Shown piece by piece: positions 1 through 9,720 of a stretch of DNA of 27,677 nt. Source of the stretch: Phallusia fumigata (Eukaryota > Chordata > Ascidiacea > Phlebobranchia > Ascidiidae); NCBI GenBank assembly GCA_008931825.1, contig QXVZ01008347.1, positions 1 to 27,677 of the forward strand, given 5' to 3'. Below the pieces are notes generated by a model, which saw only the letters and a list, made by a program, of their open reading frames with translations, was not told where the DNA came from and did not search any database. How positions within the stretch are numbered: the stretch's first letter is position 1; every line of letters begins with the position of its first letter. The translations under genes and the position numbers were made by a program.

Positions 1-1683
1 CCGGCGTGAGCTGAGGCAACAAAGGGGCAACATCCCTTTTTTCATTTCTCTCTCGTTTACGCTACACTGACTTGGGTAAAGACAAAATCAAAAAAGGCAG
101 GTCACGTAGCTATCTGAACGTGCGCTATCTAAAAACGTGGTCAGTCTACAAAAACCGGTTCGGGGCAAAAACCAATTATTTTGTGACTATTTCTAGGGTC
201 AAACCGGACTGTTAATCTAACACTAGACGAATAAAGAATGTGTGTGTCGAAAATTGATTTTACACCCGAAAAATTGGTAATGACAGCACGACACAAAAAC
301 GTTAAAGTCTACTCTTTATCCTAGGCTAGTTTATTACAGAAAACGTTCAACAAACAAGCATATAAAATACAACATACACTAGGCTTGCACACTGTGCAGT
401 GCACAACTTACGGCCTGAGGACGGCATGTGGCCCACAGATGCTTTCAAAATGGCCAACTAGATATGTTTCAAAAAATTAAAAAACATATGCGAGTTGGGA
501 CAAAATTGTTATTTCCATTTTAAACAAGTGCATGATCTCATATTTCATTACTGCTGCAATAATTAATGAAATTGTTACTACAATCTTATTACATATAGCC
601 TAAACTTTAAAGCTACGTTAGTATGAGCAGGCGAAACATTTTTTCTGTTGTAGCCCTTGTGCTGTTTTGAGTTGCCTTAGGCGCAGTTATATTTAACTTT
701 CATCTGAAACGCTATAAACATCTATAAATTTTGTAGACTCTACACTTGTGGTTGTTTGTATCCCGTCTTACAGCACCCACGTTTAAAACGAACACGGTTC
801 ATTCATTTCAACCATTCCATCGTTTTTGATACCTTTGTGGCATGCAAACTATTGTCAAGTTTGATAGTATAGTTGTATGAGCAAATTGGCTCAAAATATT
901 CGCGAAACAAAATGGACTCAATTTGAATGTTTGGATTTGTAAACGGTTGCTGAAAGGAACTCAGCATACTCAATGTTTTTGTTTTGTTTTAAAAAGCTGG
1001 CCAAAGACACTTGCAGACAATTGTAACCCAATTTTTCCACTAAAATCTAATGGCAAGATTCTTATAGTTTGAACAATGCATCAATTCAAAACTGGAACAG
1101 AACATGGATATTTTAAACGAATACCGTCGCTTGGTGGCGCTTTAAACCCACAATAAATGAAATGCCCTGATCGGGATTCGAGTTTCTGATCACTTCCAGT
1201 TCTTTGATGTCATTTAAAGGAAATCTTTTTTACAAAGTAAAGTGTCGGTGTATTTCGGTTTCCTTTCCACATCGAAACATGGCATGTGGATATTAAAAAA
1301 ACCTTAATGTTAAAGAAGATACCCTTTCAAACATAAAGTCCTCAATACATGGCATTTATTTGTATTGTTCTAAAAACGTAAATTTATTTTTATATTTTTT
1401 GGCATTTACTTTTGCAGTTTTGAATGACACCTACTTTTTTCTGTTATTTTGCATTCGCATCGTTTTCGCATTTTGCAGAGTTTACACCCTTGCACAAGCA
1501 ACTGATATTTAATCTCTATTATAACAGCTTACAGTTAATAAAACTTTCAAAACTAATTTGTCTGATGTACATGAGTCATCGGTACAGCGAATTGATTGCT
1601 TGTACGTTTTAACAGTAAAAAGTAAAAAAATAATCCTTTAACTTTTAGAACGGCTGGACAAAGCTCAAATGCCCGCATGTCCG
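1..1683. other. AT-rich non-coding stretch
   Basis: No exon with a plausible splice frame, no RNA gene and no repeat end could be recognised here. The only open frames are short (62 codons or fewer) and low in complexity. It may hold distal introns or 5' sequence of unit 1, whose upstream exons are not visible. Confidence 0.5.
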
Positions 1684-1860
1684 TCCAGTCAAGTAAGAGA
1701 AACAGACAATTCATCAAAATGCACTGACATGGAACATTGGGTCAAGTCTGTAGCCTCCATTTCCCCACTACATACCGCAGCGCAAGTTGATAGTTTTGTG
1801 CAAACTGAAACGCGTTAGAAGCCTCTTGAACCTTGAAGTTTAACTTGTATTCTGAGCAAC
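1684..1860 (+). repeat. Weak copy of the family 5' repeat R
   Basis: The segment with gagaaacagacaattcatc, followed about 80 bases later by taccgcagcg, is a diverged match to the better-preserved repeat at 4541-4780, which has gagaaactgaaattcaac followed by accgcagcg. It has the same orientation as units 1 and 2. It is probably a trace of the 5' region of unit 1, which would place the lost 5' exons of that unit between here and 2.5 kb. The match is patchy. Confidence 0.35.
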
Positions 1861-2080
1861 AGGATTGCTCTATCATGTCGAGTAATTATTTTGCAAAGTT
1901 GCGTTTTGTTTGCTGTGTTCATAAAGTTTTATTGTGGTGAAACAATACGGAAATTCATGCAAAGCGTTGGCGCTTGAAAAAACTTTAAAACATGGAATGA
2001 AGATTATAAAAAGACTTTTTTATTGCCGAAAACCATTTCCCTTGCCAATAGTAAGTACCAGCCAGTGCTTATGTGTAAAC

Positions 2081-2285
2081 CAGTGTTTCTCAAACTTTTT
2101 TTGCCCAAGGACCACTTCATCTTCGAATTTTTTTCTGAGGACCACCAAACACAATTCCATTCTAACATGTTCTCAAAACAGGAGATTTTATTAACCTGTG
2201 CCTAGTTTAGGTGATCTTTTCGCGGACCACTATGAAGGGACGGCGGACCACTAGTGGTACGCGGACCACACTTTGAGAATCACTG
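2081..2285. mobile_element. hAT-like non-autonomous element (MITE-type)
   Basis: The left end reads cagtgtttctcaaac and the right end ttgagaatcactg, a roughly 13-base imperfect terminal inverted repeat of the CAGnGnTTCTCAAA type known from hAT elements. The interior carries several copies of the motif gcggaccac near the right end. It has no coding capacity. I could not find a convincing 8-bp target duplication: the flanks are gtgtaaac on the left and ccctgcaa on the right. The boundaries are therefore less certain than for the element at 9434. It lies just upstream of the truncated unit 1. Confidence 0.5.
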
Positions 2286-2527
2286 CCCTGCAAGGCCGAG
2301 ACCCCCAATTTTAAGCCCCTGGCTACAGCACCCAATCTGACCTCACCAATGATAAATGAAGCATTATCACAGCGTCGCACGTCAACAATCAATGAAAATA
2401 AGGATTTGACGAAACCAGCCCCAATTGTGAGAAAGCTTTTCAAGATGTCTGACAAACAAAAAGTTATGAAAATAATACCAGTATGAAATATTACAATAGT
2501 AATTCTGTTTTCTTTCTTTCCCCTCAG

Positions 2528-3367
2528 ATTTTGGGTTATGGGATCCATATTTCAATGCTTGCGATAACACTTCAGTCTGCGCCAGAAGAGGAGATCAATA
2601 TTTGTGCGATTGCAGAGACGGATACGAACCAACGAACTCAACAGGTCAGACCTAAATCAACACAGAGACATCGACTCAACATAATAGCATTTAAACAATA
2701 CATTTTATTCCCAGACGTATGGTATTGCACCGACATCGACTTCTGCGACGAAACTCGAACAAACTGCGTCGCCGAAGCTATTTGTGGGGATTACCCTGCA
2801 CCGCAACTGGGGGTATCTTGCACTTGCCCACAGAACTACACAGGAGACGGGTAAATTAACTTGGCTTTGGAATGTTGCTTTGGTGTGCTCGTGGCCACAT
2901 ACGGTGTTGTGTTTGCTAATTTGAATGTTTATTTCGACGCATCAATGTTCTTCCAATGAGCTCGTCGTCAATACTTCCCCCTGATTGTGTGTTTAATTGG
3001 AACATGTATACTGGCTTTTTATTGATTTTTGTCAAGTTTTGACTTCCAAACAATTTGTTCGAAAGCACTTGGGTTGGAGTTTTTATTACTTTTACTTAAG
3101 ACAACACAAGCGGCCGATGTGGGATTCAAATCCTCAATCTTATAATTACCAGATTATTGCACTGATGCAAAAGCCTCTAGGTGTCAGTTAGACGGCCTGC
3201 AACTAGATATACAAGTTCGTTTACATTTTCTAAAACTAAATTTGTTTTGCAGGACCATCAATGGCACTGGTTGCAACAGTGGCAATGGACTAAATCCTTC
3301 CGTGTATCTTGTATTGTTGATTACGTGTTGTCCTTATTACTTCACCATTAAACATCAACATCTTTAG
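2528..3367 (+). CDS. Unit 1: 3' end of FN3/EGF surface protein gene (5'-truncated)
   Basis: Three exons join cleanly: 2528-2644, 2715-2850 and 3253-3367, with GT-AG junctions of phases 1, 1 and 2. They give 121 residues and a stop. Exon 1 encodes an EGF-like domain whose first cysteine is replaced by Trp (GLWDPYFNAC instead of LCDP...C). Exon 2 and the start of exon 3 encode a second EGF-like domain opening with TDIDFC, with six cysteines, close to the calcium-binding EGF start but without the Glu. The rest of exon 3 is a small-residue stretch (NGTGCNSGNG) followed by a hydrophobic run (SVYLVLLITCCPYYF), as expected for GPI-anchor addition or a short membrane anchor. Units 2 and 3 have FN3 exons within 400 bases upstream of EGF1, but none is visible here. 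The unit is therefore a 5'-truncated copy, or its other exons are distant and unrecognised. The frame is intact. Confidence 0.6.
3111..3198 (-). repeat. tRNA-derived SINE head in intron of unit 1
   Basis: On the minus strand the sequence begins aggccg and ends cggcc, so an acceptor-like stem can form, and it contains a degenerate B box (ggatttgaatccc type). It matches the better-preserved copy at 12200-12287 in sequence, in position (last intron of the family gene) and in orientation relative to the gene (antisense). Confidence 0.6.
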
Positions 3368-3734
3368 GACTAAACTAAAAATTGCATGCGCTTATTTTGC
3401 AAATAAGATTTGTTTGTATCGTTGCATGGAAAAGAAGTAACCAGTTTAAAAATAATTTTTCTTTGGAAAATAATAGGTTTAAATCAAAGTAAAGTACAAC
3501 CTCACTTCTACCAATTCACACGCGTAAATACCATGTCCTGACTGTAGCAATGTACAGAGCTTAAAAACCAATACTTCTTGCCAACAACAATTCTCAATGC
3601 TCAACTTCAGAAAAAGATGAAAGCGAAGTCATACATGCCTGTAAAAACTTCACAACCAAAAAACAATAAAAGTCTTAAACGAGGCGGTGCATTTGTTCAC
3701 ATAGGGCTGATGGTTCACCCATTGAAAGTAAATT

Positions 3735-3835
3735 GTCTTGCTGTATGCGGTAAACGTTTTATCACCACTTAGCTGTGCAGTTTTATTGCAGAAAGATGCA
3801 ATAACTTGCTGGTAAACTGGGGGATGAAAAATATC
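3735..3835 (-). pseudogene. Remnant of the CYCDASC exon (3' half)
   Basis: The minus strand reads VYQQVIASFCNKTAQ followed by a Ser-Gly-Asp stretch and TAYSK, clearly related to SVYQQVVAATCNGTAQ...YSPYSK of the Cys-rich exon in unit 2 (5502-5706). The 5' half with the CYC motif and the acceptor are not preserved. It is a relic of a separate minus-strand unit lying between plus-strand units 1 and 2. Confidence 0.55.
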
Positions 3836-3919
3836 CCATATTTCTACAAGTCGCGCATTTCAGTCCCAGCAAATTGGGAGAGGTAGGCGCGCAAAACTGA
3901 AGTGACTTCGAACCGCCTA

Positions 3920-4085
3920 AAAAGGACCTAGTTTCAAGCTAACGCAGGACTTTAGCGTTGACGTAAAGGTTTCCGCGAGGTTGCATGGTCGGTGGACTTA
4001 GCAAACAACAACCAATTTCTATAAACGATTATCGTTGGTTAAACTTAGTGACACGTCATGTGCGTCAGTTGCAAATGGAGAGTAT
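3920..4085 (-). repeat. Family intron segment S, copy 1
   Basis: The stretch containing agtttcaagctaacgcagg, then gttgacgtaaa, then aacaaccaatttct recurs at 8910-9075 in the same orientation and at 11450-11560 inverted. In each place it lies next to a remnant of the Cys-rich exon, so it is intron sequence of the duplicated unit and not an independent element. The coding exon expected beyond it (IDGLLLKVSS) is too decayed to read here. Confidence 0.5.
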
Positions 4086-4540
4086 AGTGAGAATACTGCC
4101 CCCGCTGCAAAGTATTTATCGTTTGCGAAATATCCGAACGCCACTCTTTTTTGTAAAGACGTAATCATTCGTTGTTTTTGAAGAACTAGTGTTTTTTTGT
4201 AGCGAGACCCGTGAACGGCGATTCATTGTATTAGTTTCACCGCAAGCTTTTAGCACTGTGAAAAAATGCGTCGCAATTGCCGGAAATCGAATCGCTTCAG
4301 AAACAAGATTTTCACGTCAGTGGCTTCATCACACAGATTGCAACCTTTAATGTTCGTTCTAACTTCCTTGAGAAGAAAACAAAACTTTATCTTGAAAACA
4401 AGCATCAAACTTATAAGCCACTTACGCAAACAACTGATCGCAATCATGTATTAAAACGGTTTTCGGTACAAATCTTTAAAAGGAATGGATATCTCCACTA
4501 ATGTAAATTAGAGATCCAACAATCTGTAAAATAATAAAGG

Positions 4541-4780
4541 TCAAATGCTCATGTTCAATTAGTCAAGAGAAACTGAAATTCAACAAAATGTTCCTTCAAC
4601 CACCAAACACCACAACGCTATAACATTGCAAATTCCACCGCCGAATACCGTGACACAGGAAGTTTTGGGTTGCAGTCACCAATACACAACTACAATCTAT
4701 ACCGCAGCGTCAGCTTATTTTGTACGACTTGTTTGGAGGGTTTAGTTTAGAAAACATCGACGTTAGAATTCTGTGCATCA
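4541..4780 (+). repeat. Family 5' repeat R, unit 2 copy
   Basis: This segment (aatgctcatgttcaatt ... caacaaaatg ... cgtgacacaggaagttttggg) matches the reverse complement of 16141-16300 and 18363-18522. In units 2 and 3 it lies upstream of the first recognisable coding exons and in gene orientation, so it may hold the promoter or 5' UTR of the family. A short open frame reading IQQN.VP.TK.H can be followed through three copies, but its coding status is unproven. Confidence 0.5.
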
Positions 4781-4879
4781 GAATTGCTTATGAAGCATTG
4801 ACAGTAGTTCATTTGGAAAAAAGTTAGGTTTTTGTTATACGAAACCCTTCTCTTGTCGTTTGCAGAATTAGTATGCACT

Positions 4880-4955
4880 AGAATATTTTTGTATTTTAGA
4901 TTTCAGAAAGTCGCATGTAACACTTTTGTGGTTGAAAACCTTTCTAGGGGCGTTT
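4880..4955 (+). pseudogene. Decayed FN3 A/B-strand exon of unit 2
   Basis: The stretch around agtcgcatgtaacacttttg and ggttgaaaacctttctag aligns with the end of the unit 3 exon at 15408-15527 (minus), which encodes KVRLHVSWVVENI. Here the frame is broken by stops and the donor that should follow TAG is ggggcg in place of gtatga. It shows that unit 2 once had this exon and lost it. Confidence 0.4.
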
Positions 4956-5501
4956 AATGAATGTGATTTTGTGTATGAATGAAACATGTCACTGATAAAG
5001 CTTGAATCAAGCAAGAGAGAGGCGTTTTAAGTGATGTCAATGCATACTGAGTGTCTGCGTACACAAGTACAGACTACACATTGACGCAAGTCTGGAAAGT
5101 GAACATTAACAGAGAAGTTTGAAGTGATAGACTTTGAAAACGCCCGACACCCGAGTTTTGCACATGTTGTTGTTTGTTTTATTCAGTACATTTATCGGCA
5201 AGCGAAATTAATTCAGAAAAATATTGCGTGCCACAGTAAGTTTGCGTCATCACCTAGACACCGCAACACAATCTTCCATTTCCAAACCCAGTGACAGGCA
5301 AACGGTTGAACAGAAACGCGTACGCGGTCTATTTGAGCTCAATGTTGAAAAGCCGTGACGCGTGTATGCGGTGTAAAACCCATTTTTTTAGGTGTATATG
5401 GAAATTAAACTATCTCCTTGAATAAATAATTTGGGAGACCAAGTTTTTTTTGTCAAAAAAGCACAAATCAACAGAATAATTTTTGTTGTTTTCGTTTTCA
5501 G

Positions 5502-5706
5502 GGAGCCCCACATTTGGATCGGAGGACCAGAATGTACAAGCTTGCCTGCAACTCCACCATGGACTGTTAGTGCTGTTCAAAGTAGAGGGACCAGGTCTTC
5601 ATGTTACTGCGATGCATCGTGCTCAGTTTACCAGCAAGTTGTTGCAGCTACTTGCAATGGAACTGCACAAATGATCAGTGACCAAATGTATTCTCCATAC
5701 AGCAAA
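5502..5706 (+). other. Cys-rich exon with CYCDASC motif (unit 2)
   Basis: This 205-nt exon enters in phase 2 (GG|GAG) and leaves in phase 0. It encodes HIWIGGPECTSLPATPP, a Ser/Arg linker, then SCYCDASCSVYQQVVAATCN and GTAQMISDQ. The CxCDxxC core resembles the centre of somatomedin B domains, but the flanking cysteine pairs of that family are missing, so I do not assign it. The unit 3 homologue at 14736-14940 is the same length and has Ile-Pro-Ser in place of Thr-Cys-Asn, so the last cysteine is not conserved. Confidence 0.7.
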
Positions 5707-5875
5707 GTAATTGTTTCCTTCTGGTTTATTTCATTGTTGTTAACATTTAACGGTTGCATTCTGTGACTCTATCGTGTTAGTTGATCGTGTTAGTTTTATT
5801 TAGTTTTACCGTAATTCATGTAGTCATACACGGGAAACCTATAGAGTTACCAACTTGTCCACATTCCTGTTTCAG

Positions 5876-5892
5876 GTTTTCTTCTATTATAG
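5876..5892 (+). other. 17-nt micro-exon (unit 2)
   Basis: The exon lies between tgtttcag and gtgaag and encodes VFFYY plus two bases. In unit 3 the matching exon (14188-14258) has 71 nt and ends with the same ELFFYYR frame. The difference is 54 nt, exactly 18 codons, so phase is kept on both sides (0 in, 2 out). Confidence 0.5.
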
Positions 5893-7789
5893 GTGAAGTG
5901 TTTAATATTTAAAAACTTACAATGCCCATTTTTCAACAATCTAAAGCTACAGAGCGTGCTTTCACTTTGTAACTGCCTAAAAGTTTGGTGTTAGGGTCAT
6001 ATATTGAAATCTAACAGCAGATTTACAATACAAATTTAAGTTTTTCTTTTTTGTGATAGATGTTTTGAAATGTTGTGTGAAATGAAGACAACGCCTAGTG
6101 ACTGACATCACTATTTACAAACTCCTTTAATTTCTTGTTTTACCATTTTGACCCATACCACAGACAATTTGTTGGAAGTCAATACGCATCGGCAAACAAC
6201 ACTGATAACGTGGACTGCGCAGCAACAGTTTCTGCCTTGAACCAAAGGTCACCCTCGACTTCACATTCGCCTTGTTGTGGTAAGCTAAATTCAATAGACA
6301 ATTTATTTTGAGCAAACACATTTTGTGACCAACAGCTTCAACATTTGTATCAGAGAAACTGTATGAAATTCCATTTTTCTTGCAACATGTTTTTGTTTTA
6401 AACATTTGTCGCGATAAAGCAAATCCAAAATGTCTGTGTTTTCTAGATTTGTTGAATGTGACATTGCTTCAACCTTACGTCGTGCATGAGATGACGTCAG
6501 CCAATTTAACATCCGGGACTCTCACACTTTCCGTCACGTGGCTTCGTCCTGTTGCGGCCAACCTTCAAGGATTTATCGTTTCCATAACATCATTGGATGA
6601 CGCCACTACTATGGTCGAACAAGGAGTTAGTTTTTAAGTAGATTTAAACCCTTTTGCTTTTTATCAGCAATTTCCTTGGAACAAACTCCTTAGGTTGATG
6701 GGGGGGGGGGACCTTTGTTAGCAAACAGCGGGAGACTGATAGAGCCTTTTCTACAACCAACATTTTTTTTGACTTATACTGTGTCTGTAATGTACAGGAA
6801 TTTTAAAAATAGCTTCTTCTTTAACCTCAAAATACAACGTTTGACTCTAGGGTAATGTAAAAACGTTTTTCAAATGGTTTCGAAATATTACAGTCATTCT
6901 GCAAATAAGTAATATCGGTGACAACACCTTGAATGGTCACCAGGTGGCGCTGAGGGGATTAATTTCAGGTCATAACTATACTTACACGATTACGTCACTG
7001 TACGACAACATTACGTCACGAACATATTGCTCATCTGGTGATTGTGAAGTTAACAGAAACGTCCGGATTTCGAGTAAGTTGTGTGTTGAATCGAGACAGC
7101 ATTTAAATCCAATTCACGACTATTTTTACACGACTATTTTATCGCAAGTTTGTTGAGACTGATTGTAAGTGTACTCTGCAGTAGCAACCTTCGCAATACT
7201 CAACAATGTGCAATATAACAACAACAATTTTGTCGTCTTTCTCAACCCTCAGATTTGGGTTTATGTGATCCATACTTCAATGTTTGCGATAAACACTTCA
7301 GTCTGCGTCACAGGAGGAGATGCATTTTTATATGATTGCAAAGACGGATACGAACCAACAAACTCAACAGGTCAGATCAGAACAAACCCCGAGGCACCAA
7401 ATAAAAAATTCGTTTTGAAACATTACATTTTATACCCAGACGTATCGTATTGCACCGACATCGACTTCTGCGACGAAACTCGAACAAACTGCGTCGCTGA
7501 AGCTATTTGTGGGGATTACCCTGCACCGCAACCGGGACCATCTTGCACTTGCCCACAGAACCACACAGGAGACGGGTAAATTAACTTGCGATGGGAATGA
7601 CTTTGTTTCTTGGTTCTGGTGCACTGTGCTTGTAACCACATACGATGTCATGTTTGTTCATTGGTCTGCTTATTTCAACGCTTGAACTTGATTACTTTCC
7701 AATGAACCCGCCGTCAAGTAGCCTATGTTGATTTCATTAGAACATTTTTATCAGCTCTTCAATTATTGTTGGCAATTTTTGACTTCCGA

Positions 7790-7885
7790 TGGGTATAACC
7801 CATTTGTACGCATTGGACCTTATAAGTGCAAAGTTGCTGCACAAAGTCAAAAGCTGTAGACATCAGAAAGGCTCCTTGTAACAAG
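7790..7885 (-). repeat. Degraded SINE relic in last intron of unit 2
   Basis: The segment with tgctgcacaaagtcaaaagc and gacatcagaaaggc occupies the place of the SINE in the same intron of units 1 and 3 (gatgcaaaagcctctaggtgtcag at 3.17 kb). The tRNA B box is gone. It is recognised only by position and a patchy match. Confidence 0.35.
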
Positions 7886-8062
7886 ATATACAAGTTCTCT
7901 TTAAGTTGTTGTAACAAAACTGCTTTTGTTTTGCAGGACCATCAATGGAACTGGTTGCAGCAGTGGAAATGGACTAAATCCTTCTGTGTATTTTGTGTTC
8001 CTGATTATTTCCTTGTTAACTTTGACATTTTACTCCTAAAAACAAACATCTTTATCTCTATG

Positions 8063-8360
8063 CCAGGCCTGCACAACTGAAAACAGCACAAGGGCCGAGC
8101 ATTTTTTTGCGGACCGCATGCTATCGTAAATGTAAATGGTATGTAATGTGATTGTCGAAGGGTCAAATAATTGGGTGAGGAGTTGGTCAAATGCTGTTAA
8201 GGCGCTAGACGAAAATTTGTTTTTAGCTACCTGTTAAACGAATTCTCGTATGCGGATTTCGGTGGAAGGAATATATTTTCCAAAAAATATTATGTGCCGC
8301 ATAAAAAACTTTTGCAGGCCGCATGCGGCGTAGTGCGTGCCGTACGTTGTGCAGGACTGG
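8063..8360. mobile_element. hAT-like MITE inserted downstream of unit 2
   Basis: The left end ccaggcctgcacaac and the reverse complement of the right end, ccagtcctgcacaac, agree at 14 of 15 positions. The interior has ggccgcatgcggc-type motifs and no coding frame. The same 3' flank in unit 1 (3360-3400, catctttaggactaaacta then ttgcatgcgctta) runs on without this insert, so unit 1 is an empty site. Flanking 8-mers (ctctatgc and gtctaaac) agree at only 5 of 8 bases, so a target duplication is possible but worn. Confidence 0.65.
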
Positions 8361-8724
8361 TCTAAACTAGAACATTGCATGCGCTTACTTTGCAAATAAT
8401 ATTGGTGTGTGTCGTTGTATAGAAATAAAATAACCATTGCAATAATGATGTTATTTTGTAGTTGTGACAAAGATTTTGTTAAAAGGAAGTATTACCTGCA
8501 CACGCGTCCTAACTGAAACAATTTCCAATGCTTCTCACCACCAACAACCTTAGCCAGAATGCAGATGAAAGCGAGATGATAATGGTTGTCTGACGTGAAA
8601 CACCTCCTAAAGCAATAAGTTACCGTTTTAGCGTGAGTAACCATCAAAAAATGAAATAAAATCACATAATAGGCGGTGTATTTACTTAGATACAGCTGTT
8701 GGGCAAACCAAAAGGAGTAAACAC

Positions 8725-8830
8725 TATCTTGCTGTGTAGGACGTACCTCCACTAATCTGAGCAGTTTCATTGCGAGCAGCTGCAACAACTTGCTGGTGGA
8801 CTGAACGATATCGAGATGAAAATAACCCGC
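8725..8830 (-). pseudogene. Remnant of the CYCDASC exon
   Basis: The minus strand reads SVHQQVVAAARNETAQISG, a relic of SVYQQVVAATCNGTAQMIS. The cysteines and the 5' half are lost. Together with the relic at 9070-9140 it represents a minus-strand unit, in correct exon order, directly downstream of plus-strand unit 2. Confidence 0.6.
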
Positions 8831-8909
8831 TTAAAATTGCATATTTTATTTTTGTCCTCACATTCAAATAGAAAGTTGATAGCGCCCAAACCTAATGTGA
8901 ATTTGAACC

Positions 8910-9075
8910 TAATAATGACTTAGTTTCAAGCCAACGCACCACTTTAGCATTGACGTAAAACTTTCCGCCTGACTACATGATGGGTACACACTTAGCAAAT
9001 AACAACCAATTTCTACAAGTAAAGCTTATCGTAGGTTAAACTTGTTGTAACACGCCGTGTTTCATCTGTTGCAGT
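8910..9075 (-). repeat. Family intron segment S, copy 2
   Basis: It matches 3920-4085 closely (agtttcaagccaacgcac, then gcattgacgtaaaac, then aacaaccaatttctac). It lies between the two exon relics of the same minus-strand unit, which identifies it as intron sequence. Confidence 0.6.
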
Positions 9076-9140
9076 AGAGAGAGGGTGCTTTTGCTGGTCG
9101 ACGAAACGTTAGACAAAATGCATCAATCAACTTTCCGAGC
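9070..9140 (-). pseudogene. Remnant of the IDGLLLKVSSTS linker exon
   Basis: The minus strand carries agttgattgatgcattttg and then NVSSTSKS, matching VIDGLLLKVSSTSNSSQ encoded at 15219-15306 in unit 3. An in-frame TGA and the missing donor show that it is dead. Confidence 0.55.
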
Positions 9141-9149
9141 ATCCGAGCT

Positions 9150-9245
9150 AAATACAGTAGAGGGATGTTTGGATTGCGATATGCGCCAAAGTCGCTCACA
9201 ACCACGGCGATGACGTATTTGCTGTCCCCGAAATCGTCAAACATT
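9150..9245 (+). pseudogene. Remnant of the GCW-domain exon
   Basis: The plus strand reads IAICAKVAHNHGDDVFAV, nearly the same as AIQKCARVANNHGDDVFAV in the intact exon at 27309-27472. The N-terminal half of the domain (GCWTDT, ILDGNY) is absent, and the donor after VFAVQ is replaced (cccgaaatc). It shows that the second gene family was once present inside the FN3/EGF array. Confidence 0.65.
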
Positions 9246-9302
9246 CATTTTGTTCCACTTTCACTATAACTATTAAAGTATTTTTTCTGTATATAATTAT
9301 GA

Positions 9303-9365
9303 AACAGTAAATAATTTCAAAAAAATGGATATAACAGTATAACAGTAAATAATTTCAAAAAATGG
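9303..9365. repeat. Short tandem duplication
   Basis: Two copies of a motif of about 25 bases starting aacagtaaataatttc and ending aatgga lie 38 bases apart. They are noncoding. Confidence 0.7.
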
Positions 9366-9433
9366 AGGTTGGTGAATCGCGCAATCTCAACTCTCGGACC
9401 AAATCAGCAACGCCAAGCAGCGATCGTCTAATG

Positions 9434-9615
9434 CAGTGGTTCCCAACCTTTTTTACCTTTGATAAAAAGCGACATTCAAAAGTTTGGAACCACTAGCCTA
9501 CCTCAACAGAAACACTACACTTGTCATGAAAAACTTTAATATGAAGTGTAAATTCCTCCCCTTAACCCATTAAAATCTCCCTGTGGGGGAATTCCTCCCC
9601 GGTTGGGAACCACTG
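9434..9615. mobile_element. hAT-like MITE with 8-bp target duplication
   Basis: The ends are perfect 15-bp inverted repeats (cagtggttcccaacc and ggttgggaaccactg). The flanks are gtctaatg on the left and gtctgatg on the right, 7 of 8 identical, which is the target-duplication length of hAT elements. The insert is 182 bp and has no coding capacity, so it must have been moved by a transposase supplied elsewhere. Confidence 0.85.
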
Positions 9616-9639
9616 GTCTGATGTGTGCAAGCTGCACAT

Positions 9640-9720
9640 GGGCGTGGTTATGACGTCATCGCTCGCAGGACGGCGGCGCGTGCCACGCTTCACGTTACGC
9701 CGAGTCGAGGTAAAAGACGG
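9640..9720. promoter_or_regulatory. CpG-rich patch with a CRE-like site
   Basis: In otherwise AT-rich DNA this stretch is dense in CpG (gcaggacggcggcgcgtgcc and the following bases) and starts with tgacgtca. No gene start next to it could be identified. It could be a promoter or merely the border of a repeat. Confidence 0.2.

Larger units (their letters stand above)
5187..8039 (+). pseudogene. Unit 2: FN3 / Cys-rich / FN3 / EGF-EGF / GPI-tail gene, frameshifted
   Basis: Nine exons can be placed with GT-AG ends: 5187-5235, 5502-5706, 5876-5892, 6164-6279, 6447-6625, 6851-7073, 7253-7370, 7440-7575 and 7937-8039. In order they encode a short linker ending YCVPQ; a Cys-rich segment with CYCDASC and NGTAQ; a 17-nt micro-exon (VFFYYR); a spacer with NNTDNVDC; FN3 strands A-C (VTLLQPYVV ... 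VTWLRP ... FIVSI); FN3 strands with GLISGHNYTYTITSLYDN; EGF1; EGF2; and a tail (NPSVYFVFLIISLLTLTF) that looks like a GPI signal. All phases agree except EGF1, where an extra A (gataaacac against gataacac in units 1 and 3) makes the exon 118 instead of 117 nt and shifts the frame. EGF1 also lost a cysteine (LYDC for LCDC), and the upstream FN3 exon is decayed. It is a probable pseudogene. A sequencing error at the single base remains possible. Confidence 0.65.

Noticed and set aside
4266..4501. Overlapping open frames of 62-74 codons
   Set aside because: No paralogous copy at the expected place in the other units and no splice signals or domain.
5502..5706. Somatomedin B domain
   Set aside because: Only the CxCDxxC core fits. 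The remaining cysteine pairs of the family are absent and the last cysteine is not conserved in unit 3.
6700..6712. Run of G bases
   Set aside because: A simple homopolymer in an intron, possibly length-inaccurate, with no structure around it.
7169..7579. 136-codon open frame covering both EGF exons of unit 2
   Set aside because: It reads intron as coding and has the wrong frame for the first EGF cysteines. The exon borders are clear from comparison with units 1 and 3.
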